Shown one piece after another: positions 32,453 to 41,552 of a stretch of DNA of 64,000 bases. The position numbers were made by a program, and so were the translations under genes. The stretch comes from Weissella tructae (lineage in GTDB: Bacteria; Bacillota; Bacilli; Lactobacillales; Lactobacillaceae). The stretch lies in contig NZ_CP007588.1 of NCBI RefSeq assembly GCF_000732905.1, forward strand, positions 310,001 through 374,000, read 5' to 3'. Position 1 is the first letter of the stretch, and each line of letters starts with the position of its first letter. The notes under the pieces are model-generated. The model searched no databases, had not been told where the DNA came from, and was given only the letters and a program-made list of their open reading frames with translations.

Positions 32453-32677
32453 AGTGTGCGCGCAATATATAACGTAATAATTTAATAAAATATATGATTT
32501 CTATTCATGCTAGCTTATGGATAGAGGCGGTAAAACGATTAATAATCCGTATGGCATAGGCGTTTTAACCAAAATTACCAAAAAATTAAACTCTAAAGAA
32601 AATCTTAATAATTGTTAAGGAATATTGAGAAATGCCTATATGACGGGCTTTCTTATCCACTCTCTTTAATAAGGTAA
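32453..32677. other. AT-rich gap between rsmE and the mraZ operator
   Basis: This part of the rsmE-mraZ gap is AT-rich and shows no gene. CCACTCTC at 32656-32663 is the inverted complement of GAGAGTGG at 32681-32688, so the operator region downstream may extend to one inverted box. I could not fix a single promoter. Confidence 0.5.
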
Positions 32678-32731
32678 GTGGAGAGTGGTGGGGGAGGGTG
32701 GTAGAAAGTGGTAGAAAGTGGAGGAATGTGG
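32678..32731 (+). promoter_or_regulatory. Putative MraZ operator: six GTGG boxes at 10-bp period
   Basis: GTGG begins at 32678, 32688, 32698, 32708, 32718 and 32728, one box per helical turn on the same face of the DNA. The last three units read GTAGAAAGTG, GTAGAAAGTG and GAGGAATGTG. MraZ is known to autoregulate through repeated short direct repeats upstream of its own gene (TGGG in E. coli, AAAGTG in mycoplasmas), so this is very likely the site that controls the dcw cluster. Confidence 0.8.
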
Positions 32732-32812
32732 TAAATTATTACTATTGAAACATGAGAAAGAGTAGCATTGGGATCTAACTATCGAAGGAATTTAGAAGGG
32801 AGGTAATGAGCG

Positions 32813-33247
32813 ATGTTTATGGGAACGTATCAACATACAATAGACACGAAAAATCGTCTCATTATTCCAGCTAAATTCCGTAACCAACTTGGTGATTCTT
32901 TTGTTGTGACACGCTGGATGGATCATTCATTACGTGCTTACACACAAGAAGGCTGGATTGAATTTTCAGCAAAGCTTCGTAAGTTGCCAGAAACAAATGC
33001 ACAAGCGCGTCAGTTTAAGCGTTTCGTGTTGGGTGGGGCACAAGAAGTGGAATTTGATAAGCAAGGGCGTATTAACTTAGCGCAAACATTGCGTCAATAT
33101 GCTGAGATTGAAAAAGAAGCGACAATCTTTGGATTGGGTGAAGATTCTTTTGAAATTTGGAGTTCACAGCGTTGGCAAGATTATGAAGATATGACAGCAG
33201 ATAATTTTGACGCTGTTGCGGATAGTCTTGATGGATTAGAGTTTTAA
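32813..33247 (+). CDS. mraZ: Transcriptional regulator MraZ
   Basis: This 144-residue protein is made of two AbrB-like halves, each with the family motif: YQHTIDTKNRLIIPAKFR at 5-22 and EVEFDKQGRINLAQTLR near 81-97. MraZ forms rings that bind direct repeats at its own promoter and tune expression of the division and cell-wall cluster. It is the first dcw gene; six GTGG boxes lie 80-135 bases upstream. The AAGGGAGG ribosome site supports this start. Confidence 0.96.
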   Translation: MFMGTYQHTIDTKNRLIIPAKFRNQLGDSFVVTRWMDHSLRAYTQEGWIEFSAKLRKLPETNAQARQFKRFVLGGAQEVEFDKQGRINLAQTLRQYAEIEKEATIFGLGEDSFEIWSSQRWQDYEDMTADNFDAVADSLDGLEF

Positions 33248-33282
33248 CTCACTTTCAATATAAAAGGTAAAAAGGTAAACAA

Positions 33283-34227
33283 ATGGCAGAATTTGACCAC
33301 ACAACAGTCTTATTGCATGAGGCGATTGATAATTTAGATGTACAACCTGATGGGACGTATGTAGATGCGACATTAGGTGGTGGTGGACACTCAGGATTGT
33401 TGGCAAGTAAGCTAACAACTGGAAAGCTTTGGAGCTTTGATCAAGACATTACCGCAATTCGTTATAACGAAGAAAATTTGGCAACTGAATTAGCGGAAGG
33501 AAAGATTGCGTTTATTCAAGATAATTTCCGTAATTTAGCTGTAGATTTAGCTGAACAAGGCGTAACGGGTATTGATGGAATTGTTTATGACTTAGGTGTT
33601 TCATCTCCACAATTTGACGATGGACAACGTGGTTTTTCATATAACTATGATGCGCCATTGGATATGCGTATGAACCAAAGCCAAGAACTAAATGCTCGTA
33701 CTGTTGTGAACGAATGGTCATTCCATGAACTATTACGTATTCTGAGCCGATATGGTGAAGAAAAATTTGCGAAGCAAATTGCACGTGCTATTGAACGTCA
33801 ACGTGAAATTGCACCGATTGAAACAACATTTGAATTGGTTGAAGTTGTGAAGTCAGCAATTCCAGCGCCTGCCCGTCGTACGGGTGGACATCCTGCTAAA
33901 AAGAGTTTCCAAGCAATTCGTATTGCGGTTAACGATGAATTGGGTGTTGTTGAAGATTCTCTACAACAAGCGTTGGATATTCTGAACGTTGGTGGTCGCA
34001 TTGCTGTGATTACTTTCCATTCTTTGGAAGATCGTTTGGTCAAGACGATGTTTAAAGAAAAGACAACAATTCCAGAATTGCCAGCAGGACTGCCAATTAT
34101 TCCGGATGAACTACAACCGGATTTCAAACTAGTATCACGTAAGCCGATTTTGCCTGGTGAAGTTGAAATGGAACAAAATCATCGTGCGCACTCAGCGAAG
34201 TTGCGTGTCATTGAACGCTTGCGTTAA
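33283..34227 (+). CDS. rsmH: 16S rRNA m4C1402 methyltransferase
   Basis: At 314 residues, with the SAM loop [11 protein letters not shown] near residue 25 and [12 protein letters not shown] further on, this is RsmH (formerly MraW). It methylates N4 of C1402 in the decoding centre of 16S rRNA. Landmarks [15 protein letters not shown] and [12 protein letters not shown] complete the family pattern. It sits in its conserved place between mraZ and ftsL. Confidence 0.96.
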   Translation: MAEFDHTTVLLHEAIDNLDVQPDGTYVDATLGGGGHSGLLASKLTTGKLWSFDQDITAIRYNEENLATELAEGKIAFIQDNFRNLAVDLAEQGVTGIDGIVYDLGVSSPQFDDGQRGFSYNYDAPLDMRMNQSQELNARTVVNEWSFHELLRILSRYGEEKFAKQIARAIERQREIAPIETTFELVEVVKSAIPAPARRTGGHPAKKSFQAIRIAVNDELGVVEDSLQQALDILNVGGRIAVITFHSLEDRLVKTMFKEKTTIPELPAGLPIIPDELQPDFKLVSRKPILPGEVEMEQNHRAHSAKLRVIERLR

Positions 34228-34264
34228 AAATAAAAACTGTTGAACACAAAGAAAGGAACAGACT

Positions 34265-34621
34265 ATGGCTGCGATCCCACAATATAAAACGAATCCAACC
34301 ACAAAGTCCCGCCCAGTGCAGAAGCGACAAGTGCACCGTAAGTACGCTGTGCCAAAGTGGAATTTGATTGACAAGGTAATGGTAGGCGCAGTTGGTCTAA
34401 CCATTCTTTGTATGATGTTATTAGTTATTTCTATGGCAGACAGAGCCGCAGCGGCTAACAATGCATTGTCAGTGACGACTGCACAATACACTAAAGTTGA
34501 AAACGAAAATAACGATTTGAAACAAGAAATTAATGATTTATCTAGTCCAGGTCGACTAGACAAAATTGCCAAGAAGTATGGCCTATCAATGCAGAACAAT
34601 AATGTTAGGAATGTAAAGTAA
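34265..34621 (+). CDS. ftsL: Cell division protein FtsL
   Basis: This 118-residue bitopic protein has a basic cytoplasmic N-terminus, one membrane helix at about residues 40-60, and an extracellular coiled-coil/leucine-zipper segment (TAQYTKVENENNDLKQEI) followed by the terminal RLDKIAKKYGLSM. FtsL forms a complex with DivIB/FtsQ and DivIC/FtsB that activates septal synthesis. Identification relies on topology and on its place between rsmH and the PBP gene. Its stop touches the next start. Confidence 0.9.
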   Translation: MAAIPQYKTNPTTKSRPVQKRQVHRKYAVPKWNLIDKVMVGAVGLTILCMMLLVISMADRAAAANNALSVTTAQYTKVENENNDLKQEINDLSSPGRLDKIAKKYGLSMQNNNVRNVK

Positions 34622-36802
34622 ATGGCAGATAAAAAACGGACACTCAAAAGCCAATTAGATCGAAACAGTCGTAACGCGGGGAGAATTCTCGTGTTAGCTA
34701 TGTTGCTGGTGCTAATTGTTTTGGGTGCCCGTTTTTCTTATGTTTCGATTACAAAAGACGTGCGTGGGCATAAATTAGATACCGCAACACAGCAACTGTA
34801 TCAAAATCAGAACATCGATCGTGCACGACGTGGAACGATTTATGATGCTGATGGGAATGTTATTGCTGAAAATTCGACGGCCTACACAGTCATTGGTGTG
34901 ATTGACGAGCGACAAGTTGCTTTGGATGGTACAAAGCGATACATTGCACCAGAGAATGATAAGGATGTGGCGAAGAAACTAGCTAAGACATTAGGTGGTA
35001 AGGCGAAAGATTACGAAGACATCCTTCGGGATGGTCGTAAGAATGAGCTGAGTCAGGTTCAATTTGGTGTTCGTGGTCAAAACTTGAATGCATCCAAATA
35101 TAAAGAATTGAAAAAACAAGAAATACCTGGAATTGATTTCTTGAATAATTTGGTTCGTTTCTACCCGAATGGATACTTTGCGTCTGATTTGATTGGTATT
35201 GCGCAACGTCAAGAAGACGAAAAAACAGGTGTTAATCAATTACGTGGAACGATGGGAATCGAAGCCAGTTGGGATAATGCTTTGTCTGGTATTGATGGTA
35301 TCAAGACAACCAACATGCCAAAAAATGAAGAAGTTGCCTTGCGTAATACATCTGCTGAGAGTGGACACGATATCTACACAACTTTAAATAGTAATCTACA
35401 AAAGTTATTAGAAGGTCAGATGGATACCCTAGCCAAGGAGACAAAACCTTATTCAGCGACAGCAATCGTGATGGATACACAAACTGGAAAGATTGTGGCA
35501 CAAGCCCAACGTCCAAGTTACAACCCAGAAACGGGTAAAGGTGTTGGAGACTTATGGTCAAACGAATTTGTGGAATCACCATATGAACCTGGATCTGTTA
35601 TGAAGGGTGTGATGGTTGCTTCAGCAATTGAAAATGGTACTTGGAAGCCGAATGATGTCTTTGCCTCAGGTCGTTTGCGTATCGGTGACAAAGTGGTGAA
35701 TGATTGGAATGAAGGTAAAGGTTGGGGGAAAATTTCATACAGTGAAGGATTAGCACGATCATCCAACGTTGCGATGGCTAAGTCTGTTGAGAACATGGGA
35801 CCTGATGTATGGCGTTCATACATTGATAAATTCCATTTCCTTGCCTCTACAAAATCAGGATTAAAGACCGAACAAGTTGGAAATATTCAATATAAATACC
35901 CAATTGAACAAGCAAGTACAGCATTTGGACAAGCTATCTCAGTGACGCAAATCCAAATGATGCAAGCTTATTCTGCGATTGCGGGTAATGGAGAAATGAT
36001 CAAGCCACAATTTATTGATAAAATTGTGGATTCTGAAAAAGGTGACGTCTTGTTTGAGGCTAAGCGTGAAGTTGTTGATAAGCCAATCAGCGAGAAAACA
36101 GCTAAAGAAACACGAAAGCAGTTAGAAGAAGTTATCTATTCTCCGGCTGGAACAGGTAAGGAATTTGCCATACCAGATGTCCGTACATCTGGTAAGTCAG
36201 GAACGGCGCAAATTGCGACATCAAGTGGATATAGCACACCAGGAGACACGACAAACGAAATTCATTCATGGATGGGAATGGCGCCGGCAGATAAGCCACG
36301 TTATTTGATGTATGTGGTGGTTAAAAAACCAGCTAAAAATGGAGGCAATATAAATAAGTATATTGCAGACGTCTTTACACCGGTTATGCAACGTGCATTA
36401 ACGATGTCTGAAGATGACAACAAGATCATTGTGAGTGAAGACCAAGAATTCGCAATGCCAGATGTCACAAATATGGCAACGAAAGAAGCGACTAAGAAAT
36501 TAAAGAAGCTTGGGTTAGAACCAATTGTCATTGGAAATGGATCAACCATTAAAAAACAAGACACCCCAAGTGGACGTAAGTCCTTAGCTGCCCAGCGCGT
36601 ATTTGTTGTAACGGATGGTGATATAATAACTATGCCTGATATGACTGGATGGTCAAACAGTGACGTCTTGGCATGGGGGAAGTTAGCCAACGTCGAAGTG
36701 AAAGTGAAGGGACAAGGTTTTGTTCAAAGTCAATCAGTCGATGTTGATGCTAAGTTAGATAAAAGTACTAAAGGCATAACAGTAGAATTAAAAATGCCAT
36801 AA
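34622..36802 (+). CDS. pbpX: Penicillin-binding protein 2X (septal transpeptidase) with PASTA domains
   Basis: This 726-residue class B PBP has an N-terminal membrane helix at about 19-40 and a dimerisation domain starting RARRGTIYDADG. The transpeptidase domain has SVMK (catalytic Ser near 325), SSN and KSGT (near 524). Two C-terminal PASTA-like domains begin near residue 611 (FAMPDVTNMATKEATKKL and TMPDMTGWSNSDVLAW). It cross-links septal peptidoglycan with FtsW. It follows ftsL with no gap. Confidence 0.95.
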   Translation: MADKKRTLKSQLDRNSRNAGRILVLAMLLVLIVLGARFSYVSITKDVRGHKLDTATQQLYQNQNIDRARRGTIYDADGNVIAENSTAYTVIGVIDERQVALDGTKRYIAPENDKDVAKKLAKTLGGKAKDYEDILRDGRKNELSQVQFGVRGQNLNASKYKELKKQEIPGIDFLNNLVRFYPNGYFASDLIGIAQRQEDEKTGVNQLRGTMGIEASWDNALSGIDGIKTTNMPKNEEVALRNTSAESGHDIYTTLNSNLQKLLEGQMDTLAKETKPYSATAIVMDTQTGKIVAQAQRPSYNPETGKGVGDLWSNEFVESPYEPGSVMKGVMVASAIENGTWKPNDVFASGRLRIGDKVVNDWNEGKGWGKISYSEGLARSSNVAMAKSVENMGPDVWRSYIDKFHFLASTKSGLKTEQVGNIQYKYPIEQASTAFGQAISVTQIQMMQAYSAIAGNGEMIKPQFIDKIVDSEKGDVLFEAKREVVDKPISEKTAKETRKQLEEVIYSPAGTGKEFAIPDVRTSGKSGTAQIATSSGYSTPGDTTNEIHSWMGMAPADKPRYLMYVVVKKPAKNGGNINKYIADVFTPVMQRALTMSEDDNKIIVSEDQEFAMPDVTNMATKEATKKLKKLGLEPIVIGNGSTIKKQDTPSGRKSLAAQRVFVVTDGDIITMPDMTGWSNSDVLAWGKLANVEVKVKGQGFVQSQSVDVDAKLDKSTKGITVELKMP

Positions 36803-36823
36803 GGCAAAATAGAGGAGTTAATA

Positions 36824-37816
36824 ATGTTTGTTTGGATGATTGGTTTAGTTGTAGGTATCATCGCCACTGCCATTTTGGTGCCGATTGTACGTGATTACTT
36901 CAAGAAGAAAAAGGTTGAGCAATTAGTCATGCGTTCTGGGGAATTTGGTCCAGATCATGCGGCCAAGGCTGGAACACCAACAATGGGTGGTGTCGCATTT
37001 ATTGCTGTCGTTGTTTTGGGTTACATGATTATCGGATTGTTTACACAATCTTATGATGCAACTGCATGGGCGACACTAAGTGGAATCGTCTTATACGCCA
37101 TTGTCGGTGCCATTGATGACAGCGTGAAGGTCTTTAACAGTCGTGATGAGGGATTACGTTTCCTTCCTAAGTTGAGCGTAGAAATCATCGCAGCCATTTT
37201 GGCGGTTGGTATTTTGTACGCCAATAACTTTGAATTTAGTTGGCCAATGCCATTTGGTCTAGAACCCATTCAAAGCGTGGTTATCTATACACTATTTGTG
37301 ATTGTCTGGTTAGTCGGTTGGTCAAATGCGACCAACCTAACAGACGGTCTTGATGGATTGGCAACTGGGGCAAGTATCATTGCATACTTCGCATACTTGA
37401 TTATTGCGATGCAAGCAGGTAACACATCAATGATGCTATTGGATGCATTGATGGTTGGAGCGCTTATTGGTTTCTTCATCTACAATCACTATCCAGCATC
37501 TATTTTCATGGGTGATACAGGTTCACTAGCGTTGGGAGCCGGACTAGCATTAAATGCTATTGTTTTGCACGTTGAATGGTCATTGTTGCTAATTGGAATT
37601 GTTTTCTTCATCGATACACTGTCTGTCATTATTCAAGTTGGAAGTTTCAAGCTACGTGGTAAGCGTGTCTTCCTAATGACACCTATTCATCACGGATTTG
37701 AAAAGGGTGGTTTGACTGGTAACACAGACAAGCCATGGAATGAATGGCAAGTTGATACTTTCTTCTGGGCAATGGGATTGCTAGGAGCCGCAGCTTACTT
37801 CATTTTCTTTAATTAA
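36824..37816 (+). CDS. mraY: Phospho-MurNAc-pentapeptide translocase
   Basis: This 330-residue integral membrane enzyme has about ten helices. Motifs include KAGTPTMGGVAF, the NATNLTDGLDGLA segment with catalytic Asp residues, and PIHHGFE near the C-terminus, all characteristic of MraY. It transfers phospho-MurNAc-pentapeptide from UDP to undecaprenyl phosphate, making lipid I. It starts 21 bases after pbpX with GAGGAG. Confidence 0.97.
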   Translation: MFVWMIGLVVGIIATAILVPIVRDYFKKKKVEQLVMRSGEFGPDHAAKAGTPTMGGVAFIAVVVLGYMIIGLFTQSYDATAWATLSGIVLYAIVGAIDDSVKVFNSRDEGLRFLPKLSVEIIAAILAVGILYANNFEFSWPMPFGLEPIQSVVIYTLFVIVWLVGWSNATNLTDGLDGLATGASIIAYFAYLIIAMQAGNTSMMLLDALMVGALIGFFIYNHYPASIFMGDTGSLALGAGLALNAIVLHVEWSLLLIGIVFFIDTLSVIIQVGSFKLRGKRVFLMTPIHHGFEKGGLTGNTDKPWNEWQVDTFFWAMGLLGAAAYFIFFN

Positions 37817-37826
37817 GACATACATC

Positions 37827-37905
37827 TGGGGCGTGGCCCCATACATAGTTTAATCGGATTGATTGCATGGGAATCGTCAATCTACACACGGGTAAATAGG
37901 CCCGT
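37827..37905 (+). other. Cluster of three hairpins between mraY and murD
   Basis: Three inverted repeats follow one another: TGGGGC-GTG-GCCCCA (37827-37841), GATTGA...TCAATC (37857-37882) and ACGGG...CCCGT (37888-37905). None has a T run. They could be RNA processing or attenuation elements within the dcw transcript. Confidence 0.4.
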
Positions 37906-37945
37906 ACATATATCAACAACACTCGGAGAAAGGATATATATTGTT

Positions 37946-39277
37946 ATGAAAGCATTAGTTATTGGTTTTGCCCGATCAGGGGCAGCAGCTGCGACTTTAT
38001 TAAAGGCTGAAGGGGCGGACGTCATTGTATCGGATCCTAAATTAGATTTAAATGATGAGAAAGTCCAGAAGTTGATTGAAGCGGGTGTTGTGTTTACGCA
38101 AGATCAAAGCGATGATCTGTTAACAGATATTGATGTTATTGTGAAAAACCCAGGAATTCCCTATGGTATTCCAATTTTGAAAACTGCGATGGCACGAGAT
38201 ATTCCGATTGAAGTAGAAGTAACTCGCGCCCAAGCGTATATCAAAGGACCTTGGATTGCGTTGACTGGATCAAATGGGAAGACAACTGCTACAAAAATGG
38301 TTGCCAGTGTACTTGAATCAGTGGCGGATGCGAAGCATCCAGTTAAAGTAGCGGGAAACATTGGTACACCTGTAAGTGAATTAGCTGCCACGTTATCAGC
38401 TGATGATACGTTGATAACAGAGCTATCTTCATTTCAATTAATGGCGATGCCAAATGCCCAACCGAATATTGCGGTGATTACCAATATTTTTGCATCACAC
38501 TTAGACTTTCATGGAGATCGTGAAGGCTATGTTGCGGCTAAAATGAATATCACCATGCATCAAACGGCCAACGATTTCTTGGTTATGAATTATGACCGAC
38601 CAGAATGGGCCGCAATGGTACAAGAAACAAAAGCAGAGATTGTACCATTCAGTCGTTTGAACATGACGCAAGCTGGAGCATATCAATTAGAGGGTGACCT
38701 TTACTTCCGTGAAGAACGTATTATGTCAGCTGATGAAATTGGCGTACCGGGTGATCACAATATTGAAAATGCACTGATTGCGATTGCTGTTGGGAAATTA
38801 CGTGGTGTACCAAACGAGAACATCGTCACGGCATTAAAGAACTTTGGTGGGGTTGCCCACCGATTACAAAAAGTCGGCGTATTTAACGACCGTCTTGTCT
38901 TCAATGATTCAAAAGCAACAGACATTGAGGCGACTGAAAGTGCCTTATCTGGATTTAATCAACCAGTCGTATTGTTAGCCGGTGGTCTTGATCGCGGGGA
39001 TGACCTAATGCGTTTGGCTCCTGTGTTGAAGGACAAAGTGAAGCAAATGATTGTATTTGGTGAAACAGCCGACCAATTGGTGGCTGTTGCAGAGGCTTGT
39101 AACATTCCGGTTGTGAAAACAGCCGACGTGAAAACAGCAACGCCGTTAGCATTTGAAACAAGTGCATCAGGGGATGTTATCTTACTTTCACCAGCAGCGG
39201 CATCATGGGATCAATATACAAACTTTGAAATCCGTGGTGATTTATTCATCGATGCGGTAAAAACATACACAAACTAG
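37946..39277 (+). CDS. murD: UDP-N-acetylmuramoylalanine-D-glutamate ligase
   Basis: I choose the ATG at 37946 (GGAGAAAGGA upstream) because it gives the normal MurD start, MKALVIGFARSGAAAATLL, and 443 residues; the longer frame to 37859 runs through the hairpin region. The ATP loop is LTGSNGKTTATKM, followed by the NIGTP motif and HRLQKVGVFNDRLVFNDSKATD (quoted as separate motifs HRLQ and NDSKATD). It adds D-Glu to UDP-MurNAc-L-Ala in the cytoplasm. murG follows 12 bases later. Confidence 0.96.
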   Translation: MKALVIGFARSGAAAATLLKAEGADVIVSDPKLDLNDEKVQKLIEAGVVFTQDQSDDLLTDIDVIVKNPGIPYGIPILKTAMARDIPIEVEVTRAQAYIKGPWIALTGSNGKTTATKMVASVLESVADAKHPVKVAGNIGTPVSELAATLSADDTLITELSSFQLMAMPNAQPNIAVITNIFASHLDFHGDREGYVAAKMNITMHQTANDFLVMNYDRPEWAAMVQETKAEIVPFSRLNMTQAGAYQLEGDLYFREERIMSADEIGVPGDHNIENALIAIAVGKLRGVPNENIVTALKNFGGVAHRLQKVGVFNDRLVFNDSKATDIEATESALSGFNQPVVLLAGGLDRGDDLMRLAPVLKDKVKQMIVFGETADQLVAVAEACNIPVVKTADVKTATPLAFETSASGDVILLSPAAASWDQYTNFEIRGDLFIDAVKTYTN

Positions 39278-39289
39278 AGAGGGAAAATT

Positions 39290-40399
39290 ATGCGAATTGT
39301 GGTATCAGGTGGTGGAACCGGTGGTCATATCTATCCGGCATTAGCAACAATTAAGAAGATGCAAGAACGTGACCCAGAGTTAGAAGTTCTGTACATTGGT
39401 GGCCAACGTGGTCTTGAAAAGGATATTGTTCCTGCCGCAGGTGTAGACTTTGAAGCAATTGAAATTCAAGGATTTAATCGTTCTGCGATTTTTGATAATT
39501 TTAAGACAATCAACTTGTTCTTAGCCGGAACAAAAAAGGTTCGTAAGATGTTACGTGACTTTAAGCCAGATGTTGTGATTGGTACAGGTGGTTATGTGTC
39601 TGGTCCTGTTTTGTATGCCGCACAAACGTTGAAGATTCCAACGGTTATTCATGAACAAAATTCTGTTGTTGGGGTAACCAATAAATTCTTAGCACGTAAA
39701 GCAACGAAGGTTGGGGTTGCCTTTCCAGCGGCTATGCCTGCGTTTAAAGAAAACCAAGCTTCTGTTGTGGGAAACCCACGTGCACAAGAAGTTGTTGAAT
39801 CAGGTGGTGAGTTCGATTGGCAAGACTTGGGACTATCAGCAGATGTTCCAACGGTACTTATTTTTGGTGGGTCACAAGGAGCATTGAAGTTAAATAATGC
39901 AATGGTAGAAGCAGCCAAGGAATTTACAGGTCGTGACTATCAAGTTGTGTTTGCAACTGGATCAAAGCGTTTTGATGAAGTGCAAGCGGCTATTACAGAA
40001 CAAGATGTAACTATTCCAGCCAACGTTGCGATTGTGCCATACATCAATAACATGCCAGCGCTAATGCCAGAGGTAGATTTGGTCGTTGGACGTGCGGGGG
40101 CGACAAGTTTGGCCGAACAAACAGCGCTTGGAAAGCCAATGGTGCTAATTCCAAGTCCATACGTAACAAATGATCATCAAACAAAGAATGCACAAAGCTT
40201 GGTTCAAGCAGGTGCAGCCACAATGATTACAGAACCAGAATTAGTGGGTGCGACATTGTTTGGGGCGATTGATGACATTATGTCTAACGTCACAACACGT
40301 CAAACGATGGCTGAACAAGCTAAAAAGTTGGGTGTTCCTGATGCAGCTGATCAATTCGCAGATTTGATTGAATCAACCATTATTGATTATCAAGCGTAA
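39290..40399 (+). CDS. murG: Lipid I GlcNAc transferase
   Basis: The 369-residue GT28 protein has the N-terminal loop SGGGTGGHIYPALA, a second glycine loop FGGSQGALKLNNA, and GRAGATSLAEQTALGKP in the UDP-GlcNAc site. These are clear MurG signatures. It adds GlcNAc to lipid I to form lipid II on the inner membrane face. It completes the mraY-murD-murG run of lipid II synthesis genes. Confidence 0.97.
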   Translation: MRIVVSGGGTGGHIYPALATIKKMQERDPELEVLYIGGQRGLEKDIVPAAGVDFEAIEIQGFNRSAIFDNFKTINLFLAGTKKVRKMLRDFKPDVVIGTGGYVSGPVLYAAQTLKIPTVIHEQNSVVGVTNKFLARKATKVGVAFPAAMPAFKENQASVVGNPRAQEVVESGGEFDWQDLGLSADVPTVLIFGGSQGALKLNNAMVEAAKEFTGRDYQVVFATGSKRFDEVQAAITEQDVTIPANVAIVPYINNMPALMPEVDLVVGRAGATSLAEQTALGKPMVLIPSPYVTNDHQTKNAQSLVQAGAATMITEPELVGATLFGAIDDIMSNVTTRQTMAEQAKKLGVPDAADQFADLIESTIIDYQA

Positions 40400-40437
40400 T
40401 GTAACATAGAAAATTCCGACGTTAGGAGGGAATCTTT

Positions 40438-41424
40438 ATGACGAAAGAAAAAGATGAAGCACAAGAACAAAGTAAAACCGCGCATATTCAAGATCATCTG
40501 AATCAACTATTAGCCGAAGAAGACCGCCTAACAGAGGAGCATGATAGCCAAAGTAATAAGAAGACGGCTATCGTACATACTGACAGTGCGGAAAAGCTAT
40601 CATGGCGTGAACGTCTGGTAAAGACACTGCGTACTTTTTATAGTGACGATGGAGAAACACTACACGTGGCAACACCAGCGGAACTAAAGGAGATGGACGA
40701 CAGTACCAAATCGAAACGTCAATTCTCGATTCCTGTTCTAGATACAATGGAGCAACAAGGCGTGATGACAATTGCAGGTCTATTAGTCGTTGCGGGACTA
40801 TTAGGCTTTTTGGTCTCGCCTTGGGGTTCTGTTTCAACGTATAAAGTCAAAGGGAATCAAGAAGTTCCCACGGCGCAGTTGTTGGATAAATTAGAATTAG
40901 ATAAAGGACAATCGTCACTTCTTTTGTTGACGGAAGAAAGAGCGTTGGCTAAAAAAGCGCATCAATTTGATCCGCAAATTCAAAATGTGAAATTCACTTT
41001 GAAGTCACCGACTGTTTTGGAAGTAAAAGTAACTGAAATTCCGAGTGTGGGATATATCAAAGAAAAAGATATGTATGTGCCATTGTTAGCTGACGGTACC
41101 CGATTAACTGAGGATGCTAAAAAATGGCCTGCTGAAAATTTCCCTGTGTACTCAGGATTTAAATCAGATGAGCAGTTAGATAATGTCTTAGAGTCGTTTG
41201 GAACGTTATCATTAGCATTACGTCAGGCTGTTTCGGAAGTTATCTGGTCACCAACAAGTGAAAATAGTAGCCGTTTAATCTTTGTAATGAACGATGGGAA
41301 TCAAGTTTTTGCGAATGCTGAAAATTTTGAAAAGAAGTTTAAATATTATCCAGGAATGGCAACACAATTAAAGAAAAATGGTGTGATTGATTTACAAGTA
41401 GGAGCATATGCAAAACCCTATTAA
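40438..41424 (+). CDS. divIB: Cell division protein DivIB/FtsQ
   Basis: The 328-residue protein has a long charged cytoplasmic N-terminus, one membrane helix at about 103-122 (MTIAGLLVVAGLLGFLV), then a POTRA domain (VSTYKVKGNQEVPTAQLL) and a beta domain. This is the DivIB layout of Gram-positives. It stabilises the FtsL-DivIC complex at the septum. AGGAGG lies before its ATG. About 130 bases with a new promoter separate it from ftsA. Confidence 0.92.
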   Translation: MTKEKDEAQEQSKTAHIQDHLNQLLAEEDRLTEEHDSQSNKKTAIVHTDSAEKLSWRERLVKTLRTFYSDDGETLHVATPAELKEMDDSTKSKRQFSIPVLDTMEQQGVMTIAGLLVVAGLLGFLVSPWGSVSTYKVKGNQEVPTAQLLDKLELDKGQSSLLLLTEERALAKKAHQFDPQIQNVKFTLKSPTVLEVKVTEIPSVGYIKEKDMYVPLLADGTRLTEDAKKWPAENFPVYSGFKSDEQLDNVLESFGTLSLALRQAVSEVIWSPTSENSSRLIFVMNDGNQVFANAENFEKKFKYYPGMATQLKKNGVIDLQVGAYAKPY

Positions 41425-41483
41425 TAATCCATTTTTTAATCTTATTATTTGTGCATAAAACCTAGTGAAATCAAGGTTAAGTA

Positions 41484-41492
41484 TGGTATCAT
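41484..41492 (+). promoter_or_regulatory. Extended -10 promoter upstream of ftsA
   Basis: TGGTATCAT is an extended -10 element about 60 bases before ftsA. It could boost ftsA-ftsZ transcription from inside the cluster. Confidence 0.45.
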
Positions 41493-41552
41493 CATAGAGA
41501 AAGTTTTATTTTCGAATGGACTAATGGTGAGTATGTAAAAAGGAGGGGACAC

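Noticed and set aside
32655-32663. DnaA box before mraZ
   Set aside because: TTATCCACT has one mismatch to the consensus and stands alone; there is no origin context.
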